DNA of 64,000 nucleotides from Simmondsia chinensis. Its lineage: Eukaryota > Streptophyta > Magnoliopsida > Caryophyllales > Simmondsiaceae. Shown in pieces: positions 1 to 10,039 of this stretch. Position 1 is the stretch's first letter. Each line of letters begins with the position of its first letter. Under the pieces are notes generated by a model, which worked only from the letters and a program-made list of their open reading frames with translations, had not been told where the DNA came from and did not search any database. The translations under genes and the position numbers were made by a program. The stretch is from positions 6,264,501 through 6,328,500 of the forward strand of contig JAGTTD010000001.1 in NCBI GenBank assembly GCA_018398585.1, in the 5' to 3' direction.

Positions 1-3000
1 GATGTTGTTGAACCTATACTTCTTGAGGTGGATCAGATCTATCACTTGGCTTGTCCAGCGTCCCCGGTTCATTACAAGCACAACCCTGTCAAGACGATCA
101 TATCCTTTTGTTGAGTTATTGTTTTTGTTAGTGTAAAATCAATCGTGAATCTTCACCCATCAACTTAAGCTTTTGAGATGATTAGTTCCTTATTATGGTA
201 TCAGATCCTTGTTGGCCGAGAGATCATAAATTCCAATTCCAACAACCCTTACTCTAAATACTAATATATTTCATACACAAGGTATGGGGAGGGCCTATGT
301 GTTATCCATGCTTTAAGCCCAATGGGCATTTGCGTGAGGTTGCGTGTTAGAGTATAAAATAATTCCTGAACTTTCACCCATCAGCTTAAGTGTTTGGGAC
401 AGTTGAGCTCCTTGACAGTTTTAGTTTTGCATGCCTTTAATCTTCTTGTGAATGGGTTTAGTAGCTTAGCATATAGTTTGGTTGTTGTGATTGCATATTT
501 GAAATCTATTGAGGTCCTTGACTATTATTACAAGACAAATGTGATGGGTACCTTAAATATGTTGGGCCTCGCTAAGAGGATTGGTGCGAGGTTTCTTCTT
601 ACGAGTACAAGTGAGGTATATGGTGATCCCCTTGAGCATCCACAAAAGGAAACATACTGGGGGCATGTGAACCCTATAGGTGAGTTGTTTCATGTCACTT
701 GCAGATATATTAATTGCTCTACCATGTATCCCGAAGATTGTAATAATCATTGAATTCCTTATATGCTTGCTAGGTGTAAGAAGTTGTTATGATGAAGGAA
801 AAAGAACTGCTGAAACTTTAACTATGGATTATCACCGAGGTGATGGCGTTGAGGTAAGTGATCCTGAAATTTGTATATCTAATCTTTGGTTAAGCTCATG
901 ATGGTTTTTCAGAATTCTAGTTGCAGTCTCAAGTATTGCTTGACATGTCACATATCACTTGTATGCATGCTTATGTACGCTTTCAGAAATGTCAATTCCC
1001 TCAAATTGGGTTCTGCTTATAATATATATGAAATTCATCTAATCTCGTATACTTTGGTGACTATTTCTTGTAGAATAGTCATATACAAAGTAATTTCTCA
1101 AAACAAATTATCACGACATTTAAAATGAAAATAAACGATATGGAACATTATTTGATCAAGGTTAGTCTTGGAAGGCACCAAATTCATATCATTATTACTT
1201 TCCATAAACGGCTGCTTCGACGGGATAATTGGAGTTCGATGAGCAATTATGGGACCACCCAGCCATGCCAATTGGAATCAATAGATAAAGATCCTCCATC
1301 GTACTGGTGAACCTAAGACTACCAAAGTTGTTAATCTTTCACTAATCACATGGTTATAATTCATCCATCAAACTTAGTGTATGTCTTCTTAGAAATCAAG
1401 GATATAGTAGTATGAGCCTATAAACAAATCCAATTCAAGTACGTTGTACTTTACTGATTTGATGTTTTTAATTACAGCAAATTAGCCATAATAACCATGT
1501 GATTGATTCAGATGAGCACTGTGATATTTTCCTATCTCTGCTTAATCATACTTGAGGGGGATTCTTATCCCAAAAACTAACCATGCTTTCAAGCTAATCC
1601 CTGCAAACCCTTTCTAGCATTCAATGATTGAAATTAGAAGACAAACTCATTTTCTTTGATCTCAGTGGCACAAGTTGTGCTAATTGAAGATAGCCTGAGT
1701 GTTCTAAACCTGCTATTCGTTCAATTACTGGTAGATATGTCCATGTTATTTCAAACGTCTCGTTGATGTACACTTCATTGATGGGATGCTTGTTGTGAAG
1801 TGTATGTAAGAAGGTAAATTCACATTACATGCCATAAGATCTAGACAGCACACAACAATGTTGCATGTTGCAAAATAGCACTTGATGGAAATATTGAAAT
1901 CCTCATTGAGTTATGTTTGCACGCATGGATGATATCAGAAATTCTGTTGGGCTAGCCAGCAGGAGGATGAATGTTGGTTGTAGAGGTTTCTGTGCTACCG
2001 GTTTAGTTAAATAACTTCCAGGATACCTCTTTACTGGTGGTTATTTTTCTAAATACTGTAGGAACAGCGTTGTAGGTCTTGTAGTCATAAGGCTATGGTT
2101 CGATTATTGAGGACTAATAGCCAAAGCCTTCATTAAGATTCTTGAGAAATTCTATATGATTATTGTTGCATCGACAAAATTTTAGTGATCAATTCTATTT
2201 TAAAGGTGATTGGGATATATAAAAAACCATGCTGGGAGTAAATTGAGTAACTCTAGTTTTAAGTAGGCAAAAAGATTCTGTCAGTAAAGCCTCAATGTAT
2301 TGCCTATCCCACCCATCACATTCTTTTTTCTGTTTTAGAGTTCTCAAGGTACATACTCTCCTCCAAACCCTTTAAAATTGAGATTCTTGCTTTTATTTCT
2401 TCAATTGCTACCCAGATAGGTATCCTCATATTGATGGAAGATCATGATACTCTATGATTTGCTGATTCTATTTCCTGAGTGTGATATTGCTTAGTTGATG
2501 ATTACTTCAAAATTTTGTGAAAACAATACATATCTGCTGTTTTACTTCTCTTTCTATGTGATCAACCACCCCCCTTAGGATTTGAATCCACCATCTTGAA
2601 TTTAGTGTATAATTCTCATAAAAAATTATTGCAGATTTTCTGAGGTCACTTCAGCGGTGAAGAGCTCACTTTCCTGTTTATCATGTCCACATTTTCATCC
2701 ATCTGGTTGAGTAATTTGAAGTGTCATGTCAACTGTATTATTTAGTCAAGGGACCTGTGTAATCATTGATGGGGTTTGTCATGTTCAGTTCAACGCAAGG
2801 CCGCAAATTCAGGCAAAGTCAAGCCAAACCTGGGAAAATTCATATAGATGGCAGAATAACTGAAAGCTATGATATTTGCTTGAGTTCAAATAGGGAAAAA
2901 TACTGAAAAGCATTTAATTTTAAGCTCTCAGTACCATGCTGGAGTGCTGATGGTCTTGGCCTTTCACTCCATGCAATGCTACCTTTATGACTTGGCTAAC

Positions 3001-4483
3001 CCCTCCTCTGTCATGTCTGTTTTTGTACCTAAGAGGATACCAACACGTAAGTACCGGATCCCATTAGAACTCCGAAGTTAAGCGTGCTTGGGCGAGAGGA
3101 GTACCAAGATGGGTGACCTCCTGGGAAGTCCTCGTGTTGCACCCCTCAGGTTGGGGTTCTCGGAAACAGCTTCTCTTAGGGTACCACCCTGAAGGGGGAA
3201 GGCTGTACCTTTGTGCCCATTGGGCTTGTACTAAATTATTTTAAAAAATTGGAGTGGGAAAGGAGGTTTCAGTGCCAAGTAGAAGAGGATGCCAAATGCT
3301 GGGAGAAACCAAATTAAGGTGGCAGTAGGGCTTGGGTAGTGCTATTGCTCAGCTTGGGAAAAGAGGGAGAGATGAGACACCAACTCTTGTTGTGGACCTT
3401 GTGCCAAATTAAGATGGCGGTAGGGCTTAGGTAGTGTTATTGCATGCATCGCCCCTGTGCTCCGGCACACTATGCTGAGGAGGATGGATTACGTTTGAGC
3501 AACTACCTACTATGTGAAGGATGAGACCTTAGTCTAGTGGTGAAATACTATCACGGTTGAAGTGCTGAGGTTAGGTCCAAATCTCCATACAAATTAACTA
3601 CTCAAAAAATAGCTCTGCTGTATAGATGTCTCATAATTTTGAACTTCAATGTAACTAGTTTGTTTTTGGCTCATCTTTTTGTGCACCTAAAGTCAACGTC
3701 TTTCCTGCTCTTCAGGTGCGGATCGCGCGTATTTTCAACACCTATGGACCTCGAATGTGTCTGGATGATGGACGTGTTGTTAGTAACTTTGTTGCTCAGG
3801 TCTGCTCCAACAAATACCTGAATAATTGACTAGGCTGCTTTATGAGATTCTTCTGAGTTCTGAATTTTGGTTTTCAGGCCATTCGCAAAGAACCGATGAC
3901 TGTTTATGGTGATGGAAAGCAGACACGGAGCTTTCAATATGTCTCTGACCTGGTACGACATGATTCATCTTGCAGTGCCGCTTTTTTTTTTTTTTAAGCG
4001 AATGTAACATTTCCCACCTTTCCTGTAATCTTTATTCCCGCCTCAAATGAGAAAGAAATGTCTTGACTTTCAAAATGATTAAAACAAATTTTCGATCAGG
4101 AAGTGCAGCTGTTGTGAATTTTTTTTCTTTTAAAGGACGCAAGGTAAAACTTTAAGCATGTTGTCTTCAGATAACTTTGTCTAAAGCATTGTGGGAATGA
4201 TAATATGGAGCGCAGATGGGACATAGCTAGACCTTTGATCAGGAAATGCATCAATACAGCCACTATTAGTATCTAATTAGCCGCAGAATTACCGTCACGA
4301 AGTGTATGAGAAACATAAACATCTATTGATGGCCTTAGTATCTTCTAAAATTACATAGTGCATCGTACAAGGGAATTAGATTTTCCCTCGGAGGGCTTGA
4401 ATTACTATTACATTGCTTAACATACATATTTCAGAATGGGATACAATACAATATGTAAATTTTATATATATATATATATATAT

Positions 4484-4515
<32 letters not shown>

Positions 4516-5415
4516 CCAGGTCAATGGACTGGTGGCGTTAATGGAGAGTGAGCACATTGGGCCTTTCAATCTTGGCAACCCCGGAGAATTTACTATGTTG
4601 GAGCTTGCTGAGGTTTGTCTTTGCTAATTTAATCCCCATAGTAATATAACTTTACATCACCTTATTGGACTCAGGTGTATTGAGTATAAAATCACTTTTT
4701 CGGCCTAAGCTTAATTACTAAAGCTCCTAAGATTGTTGGTTCTTTGACATTGTATCGACGACTCTTTGACTAGGGAATCTCAAATCCAATTCTTTATGCC
4801 CCATTTTGATTATCAATGTAACTTCACATATAGTGTGATAAGCATTCGTGTGGCTTGTCTACGCATTAAGTTTAATGGGCATTTTCCTATTACACGATGG
4901 GGCATTTTCCTATTACACGATGGGGCATATTGGTGTATAATGAAACTAGTCTCGCCCAATAACTTAAAACCTTTAAGGTAGTTGGTGGTAAAAAGGTCAA
5001 CCTTTAGGCTCAACCGAAAGGGTAACTAGTGATAGACGATTGGGAGAGACAGAGAGGGGAATCGAGTTAGAAATGGGTTGGATTCGCATAGCCCCAATGT
5101 GGCGAAATAGAATGATTGGGTTGACTATGCTAATAAGATTTTGATTGAAATAGTGCGGAAGAAATTTTGAACACTGGTGATGTCATTTCTCAATTCTCCT
5201 AACGTGTTTCAAAGGTCGAGTGCGCCACAAGAGGCCCGGGAAGGTTCCCCATCTCACAGCTCACCTACTAAATTTTATGTTATATCTGTAAATGCTTGTT
5301 TGGCTAAACGGTAAAAAAATTACTTCTTTTAGAAGCAACTTTTGCTAAAGTACTTTTGTAAAAAGTATTTCCAATAAGGGTACATTAGTTTGAAGAGGGA
5401 AGGCTGCGTACATCG

Positions 5416-5448
<33 letters not shown>

Positions 5449-6476
5449 AAAAGGCCCTACGTAGGCGGGAGCCCTTGAGGCACTGAGTATGTTCCTCTAA
5501 TTTGAAATTTTTCTAATTTTTACTTTTACTTCTATTTTAAAAGAGAGGCACTATTTTCCTATTTTTAAAAGTGAAGAAGCAATTTATGCTTCTATGTACA
5601 AGTACAGCAACAACAACAAACCCAATGCCTCAAGGGCTTCCACCAATGGCAGGGTCTTTGAGGGGTTGTGAGATATATGCAGCCTTACCCCTTCAGTCCC
5701 CTTCAAGGTGCTACCCTATGAAAAAGCACTATGCTTTTCTGGGTGAACTCCCTTGAATTCAAAAAAAAAAAAAAAAAAAAAGGTGTTAGTTTTCTCAAAA
5801 AAGAACTTTTTCCTAGAAAAAAGCTTGACCAAATGGGCCCTAAGTGAATGTCTAGCAATAATTGGTGTAAATGCCTATTTGTCCAAGTTGCAAAAAGCTG
5901 CTTTTTTTAGAATTACCTTTTGCAAAAGCACTTTTGTAGAAAGTGGTTTCAATAAGGGTACATTAGTTTGAAAATTTTTTTATGTTTGCTTCTACTTCTA
6001 TTTTAAAAGTGAAGCACTATTTTTTCTACTTTTTAAAAGTAGAAAAACAACTTGTGCTTTTATTTAGAAGCAATAATATTCTTCCCCAGCCAAACTCTCT
6101 TGAATCCAGAAAATGTGTTTTTTCCCTTCAAAAGAAGCACCTTTTTTCCATAAAAAAAGCTTAACCAAATGGGCCCTCAGTGAATGTCAGCGATAATTAG
6201 TCAAGTGAGTAATGAACTCCGATTCTTGATCTCTGTGCTCACAGACAAAATCCTCCATTGAAACAGGTTGTGAAAGAGACAATCGATCCGAGTGCAACTA
6301 TAGCATTCAAACCGAACACAGCAGATGATCCTCACAAAAGGAAACCAGATATCAGCAAAGCAAAGGAGCTCTTGAACTGGGAGCCTAAAGTGTCACTTAG
6401 AGATGGACTCCCTCTTATGGTTGCTGATTTCCGAAACCGGATTTTGAATGAGGATGAAGGTAAAGGACGCAAGTGA
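1..6476 (+). CDS. UXS: UDP-glucuronic acid decarboxylase (UDP-xylose synthase), 3' seven coding exons; 5' part off-window
   Basis: Converts UDP-glucuronate to UDP-xylose, the donor for xylan and xyloglucan; an extended short-chain dehydrogenase using bound NAD. Coding exons that splice in frame: 1-99, 532-679, 774-853, 3716-3799, 3878-3952, 4520-4612, 6267-6476 (stop TGA); 789 nt, 262 codons plus stop, against roughly 420-450 residues for the whole family, so the N-terminus and the GxxGxxG NAD motif are missing. Visible family blocks: [28 protein letters not shown], the catalytic YxxxK as [52 protein letters not shown], and a C-terminal [19 protein letters not shown]. The longer tail ([11 protein letters not shown]) resembles the Golgi type II membrane isoforms more than the shorter cytosolic ones; that is an inference, since the membrane anchor is not in view. 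No frame break is seen. All introns are GT-AG except the first, which is AT-AC. Confidence 0.95.
100..531 (+). other. U12-type (AT-AC) spliceosomal intron of UXS
   Basis: Protein homology requires the exon to stop after AAG ACG ATC (91-99) and resume at AAG ACA AAT (532), giving the invariant KTIKTNV junction. The intron between them begins ATATCCTTTT (100-109), the U12 5' splice-site consensus. It ends with the branch-site consensus TCCTTGAC (515-522) about 10 nt before a terminal AC (530-531). No GT-AG pair gives the correct junction. Length is 432 nt and phase is 0. Confidence 0.93.
854..3715 (+). other. Large UXS intron 3 (2.9 kb)
   Basis: GT-AG intron bounded by GTAAGT at 854 and TTCAG ending at 3715. 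It is AT-rich and non-coding, apart from the 5S-headed SINE at about 3031-3213 and a weak tRNA-like stretch near 3529-3600 (A-box-like TAGTCTAGTGGTG, degraded B box). I see nothing else recognisable. Confidence 0.7.
3031..3213 (+). mobile_element. 5S rRNA-headed SINE, 3'-truncated copy 1
   Basis: The head is nearly a 5S rRNA gene: CCGGATCCCATTAGAACTCC, then AAGTTAAGCGTGCTTGGGCG (box A region) and GATGGGTGACCTCCTGG (box C), then GAAGTCCTCGTGTTGCACCC. The SINE body follows (GGTTCTCGGAAACAGC..., CCCTGAAGGGGGAAGGCTG) and stops before the usual (TTG)n tail. The short repeat TGTACCT on both sides may be a TSD but is weak. It sits in UXS intron 3. Confidence 0.85.
5395..5502 (+). mobile_element. SINE 3' fragment (copy 2) with a 29-bp poly(C) tract
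   Basis: Contains GGGAAGGCTGCGTACATC, a run of 29 C at 5418-5446, then GTAGGCGGGAGCCCTTGAGG and CACTGAGTATGTT, i.e. the 3' body of the 5S-headed family without its head. The flanks GTTTGAA / ATTTGAA look like a short imperfect TSD, supported by the empty site in the neighbouring duplicate. Confidence 0.75.
5592..5733 (-). mobile_element. SINE 3' fragment (copy 3), minus orientation
   Basis: Reverse-complement tail AGCAACAACAACAAACCC, then AATGCCTCAAGGGCTTCCAC and GCAGCCTTACCCCTTCAG. This is the family 3' body and TTG tail on the minus strand, with no 5S head. It is an independent insertion in the first copy of the duplicated intron repeat. Confidence 0.75.
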
Positions 6477-7531
6477 ATACATTAGGGTAATGTTAATGCC
6501 ATGGCAAAATTGTTAACGCAAGAGTAATTTTGCGAATTCTTGTGGATATTATTTATTACAAATCACATCATTCCTCTAACAATAACAACTATCGTCCTGG
6601 CAATAACAGTAATAAAAAATTAACGGTGCCCAGAAAGTGTAAAGCGTTAGAAACACCCTATATATCTTGTTTATTTGTTTTTCTGATTAACAAATTTTTC
6701 TTATATTTAAATTCTTTTCGGACATGGGTTTTTAGCAGATTTTACATTTATGAAGGATCTGGTTATCCTTTTATGCATTGATGATGTTATTTACTCCTAT
6801 TTTTTCCATTTCTGGGTTGTTTTGATAATATTTTTGCTATTTTTTGATATAAAAAAAAAAATTTGCTATTTTGGATAATGGGATTGTTCTAATGAATGAG
6901 TTTAATGTGTTTAGATATTGCATTCATGCAAATTTTCTGTACAAATATTCTGTACTCTGAGTTATTCATTGTGTTAGTCCCTTGATAATTATAAGTTTAT
7001 TCAAAATTGATCACCCATTTCGGTAAAAGTAATCGTTTATTTTTATTCTGTGATGAGATTGATTCCCTAATTTAGTAATTTAAAGACAAAATAATTTTAT
7101 CATAAAATAAATCATTAAGATTATTTGAACAAACTTATAAACTCGGGATTGACTGAGCAAATACTCCATCTTATTTGAATATAAAAGGTTTGGACAATTT
7201 TTGAAAAGTAGATTATCAAAATTAAGAAAACATAGCATTTGAAAAAGAAAACTACAAGAGAATGATTTGAAAGAGACACATTAAGATGATGTTTGATTGA
7301 CATACTAATTGAATTTTTGCATGAAGTTGTATTTTTAAGAATTTAATTTTTATGTCAATTTTTTAAGAAAAGTGACCCTTTTTATTTTCTGTATATCAAA
7401 CAAAGCCTAAATTAATCAATTAATATCTCAATGAAAGGAGCATATTTGTTTCTTTCTTGAACTGAAATTAAGTGTTATTGACATACTTCATTTATTAAAT
7501 TCATCAATTGGATAATCCCAATAAAAAAAAG
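6477..7531. other. UXS 3' UTR and AT-rich intergenic DNA
   Basis: The first few hundred bases after the UXS stop should be the 3' UTR, with A-rich poly(A)-signal-like stretches such as AATAAAAAA near 6610. The remainder to 7531 is AT-rich with no gene or recognisable repeat that I can support. Confidence 0.5.
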
Positions 7532-8756
7532 GAGCTTTTTTAGCAAAAGGACACTATTTGAAAAAAAAAATTAAAAATTTGGTATGTTTTGAAAAATATT
7601 TGGCGAAATGACACTATTTACTGTTTATTACTCGTTGCATGGTTTTTGGGACACCGTGCAAGGGTTGCACGACATCCCAAAAGCCGTGCAACATATTGGA
7701 CCCAATTCATTTTTTTTTGTTTTACAATTTTTTAATTTGAAATAATTTTTATTTTTATAATTTGATTCAGTAAATATATATACCTTTTAATAAAGGTATA
7801 TGTATATTATCATTTGAACTATTAATAAGGAAGATATAAATAAGGCAATTTATCAAAAAAAAGATATAAATAAGGCACACAATTAAATGAGGAGACGGTG
7901 ATGTATATTAAAACCACATGAGTCGTGATATTAAAATGTAAATAACTCGAATAATAATTATAATAATAACAATCATATATTGTATTACAATATCAAAAAA
8001 AAAAAAAAAGTAATGTACATCTTAAGGAACAAAATTTGACGTGGACCTACGACTAGATTGAGCACGATGTCGCGAGGGTGGGGACTCCGTGTGAATCGAG
8101 TAACTGCACTGTCGAGGAAGTTCACATCTACTTCCTTCCGCAGCATGTAAAATATTATAGTCGAAATCTTCGTCAAGCCGAATTCATCGGAACTCAAGTC
8201 CGTCACCCATAGCAGTACTGCAAACTCGTGATTTTTAGTTGAAAACATCAACTTCTCTTCATTTAAATATGTACTTCATTTATATCTTTCTTATTAATAG
8301 TATTATAATACCATAGTTTCTGTATGAGATAGTTCAAATAATATATATATATACATCACCATCTCCTCATTTAATTGTGTGCCTCATTTATTTCTTCCTT
8401 ACTAATAGTTCAAATAATAATATACATATACCTTTTAATTTAAAAAGTATATGTATTTAGTGAATCAAATTATAAAAATAAAAATTATTTCAAATTAAAA
8501 AATTATTTTATTAAATTTTTTAATTAAAAAAATGTAAAACAAAAATTAAGTAAATTGGGCCCTTCTGCAAGGGCCCAATTATGGCCCAATCTGTTGCACT
8601 GCACATCGACGTGCAGCGTTAGTTGTTGGTGCACGGCTTTTAGGACGTCGTGCAACGAGTAATGAACAGTAAATAGTGCCAATTAGTTAAATATTTTTCA
8701 AAATATGCCAAATTTTTTTTTTTTTTTCAAACAGTGCCCTTTTGCTAAAAAAACTC
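7532..8756. mobile_element. Mutator-like foldback element with ~380-400 bp terminal inverted repeats
   Basis: The left arm (7532-about 7909) and right arm (about 8352-8756) are inverted copies. Matched blocks include TTTAGCAAAAGG...CACTRTTTG, CACTATTTACTGTT..ATTACTCGTTGCA, CAAATTATAAAAATAAAAAT and ACAATTAAATGAGGAGAYGG. Ends are GAG(C/T)TTTTTTAGCAAAAGG. Flanks are TAAAAAAAAG (7522-7531) and TAAAAAAAG (8757-8765), compatible with the 9-10 bp TSD typical of Mutator-like elements. The single-copy centre (about 7910-8350) is more GC-rich and could be captured host sequence. No transposase is seen. Confidence 0.75.
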
Positions 8757-9649
8757 TAAAAAAAGTACGCGTTCCTTATTGAAAAAGATTTTTTCTCTCC
8801 CCTTGAACTGAAGTAATTATTATTAATTTTTTGGTCATACATGACTAGTTAAATTCTTTAATTGATTATCTTAATTAAAGAAATGGAATAAGATTTGTTC
8901 TTGATTATTATTGATTTCTTGAAGTAAAGTAACTGTTATTGATTTGTTGTTGACTTTTGTCGTCATACATGAGTTTTAAATCCTCATATTGATTATTCAA
9001 TTAATGAAATGGATTCGTTCATTATGGCAATGAGCTCAGCGTAATTTTCAATCTTATGGCATAAGATGTGACGTAACATGCACACACACACACACACACA
9101 GAGACGATATGTTCAGTGTCTAAGTGATTATGACGTGGGACAAAAATGGATGTCAAGATGACTTTCTGAATGGATGGTTTGAATAAGAAGATTTATTTAG
9201 ATTATGATGTGGGACAAAAATGCATATATCCTAAACGATCCATTTATATAGTCTTAAGCAGTTGTCCCAATGGTGGAAGTGAAATTCCGTATTATTTTTG
9301 GCATCTTCATTATAGATGGGAACCACTGTTATTATGTCATAGAGGACAAAGGAGCGGATCTTATTTCTCTGTTTATATATCGATGACATCCTGTTGAGAG
9401 AAAGAAACATGGAAATGACTAATAACACTTAAAGGTGTCGTCCTTCGCTTTGAGATAAAGGAGAAGAGTAATGCAAAGTATGTGTTCATGGATGAGTTTC
9501 TAATAAATCATTCTAAACGGCCTCTTAGATTAAGAAATTCTAGAACGATTTTCAATGAGTTGTTTAAAACTCGTAGATACTCTTGTTGAGGAATATCACA
9601 GCATAAGCCTTTAGCATTACCTTGAAACAAATGAGAAAGGAAGTGGATG
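8757..9649. other. AT-rich intergenic DNA with a (CA)10 microsatellite
   Basis: No gene recognised. (CA)n lies at 9081-9100. The sequence TGNGGGACAAAAATG occurs twice (about 9135 and 9210), a small local duplication. The open stretch 9170-9397 has no family resemblance that I recognise. Confidence 0.5.
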
Positions 9650-10039
9650 AATAGCATTCCTTTTTTAATAAATCAGCGATACATATTATATATCAAAAAA
9701 AGATATATATAGGAATACGAGGAGCATACCCCAAGACACGACAAAAGCCTACAAAGCAAATCAAAAAAATTGGAAGCAAACAAGCTGAAGACAGCAAACA
9801 AAGCAAAAGCCAATAAGTGAAAAAACAGGAGTACACTAAGCGACAATCCCCCACTCTTGAAGAAGACCAACATGGCGATGAGCATCATGGAGGGAGGAAG
9901 CAGCTAGAAGACGAATCTGAACAATGCCAGTAATCTCCTCGGTCACAGTAGTAGATGGTCTAGACTGATGTCTCTGGATCCTCAGGTTCCGCTCATACCA
10001 AAGGATGTAGATGTTCGCTGAAAGACAAAGGCGGGCTAT

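Larger units (their letters stand above)
5288..6190 (+). repeat. Tandemly duplicated ~300-bp MITE-like repeat in UXS intron 6, first copy split by two SINE pieces
   Basis: Two direct copies: about 5288-5867 and 5868-6190. Shared blocks include AATAAGGGTACATTAGTTTG, TACTTCTATTTTAAAAG, and the 3' block AAAGCTTRACCAAATGGGCC followed by CTNAGTGAATGTC. The first copy is longer only because it carries SINE fragments at about 5395-5502 and 5592-5733; the second copy shows the unoccupied sites. The ends resemble foldback elements beginning 'TTTGGCTAA' and ending 'TTGACCAAA', but no TSD was fixed. Confidence 0.7.

Noticed and set aside
3037..3165. 5S rRNA gene (and likewise at 19.06, 45.14, 55.9 kb and on the minus strand at 22.7, 44.7, 60.1 kb)
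   Set aside because: Each 5S-like stretch is dispersed, mutated and fused to a SINE body with TSDs, not part of a tandem 5S array; there is no T-run terminator right after the 5S part.
9170..9397. 75-codon open frame as a small gene
   Set aside because: No recognisable domain, AT-rich surroundings, and a comparable frame on the opposite strand; treated as chance.
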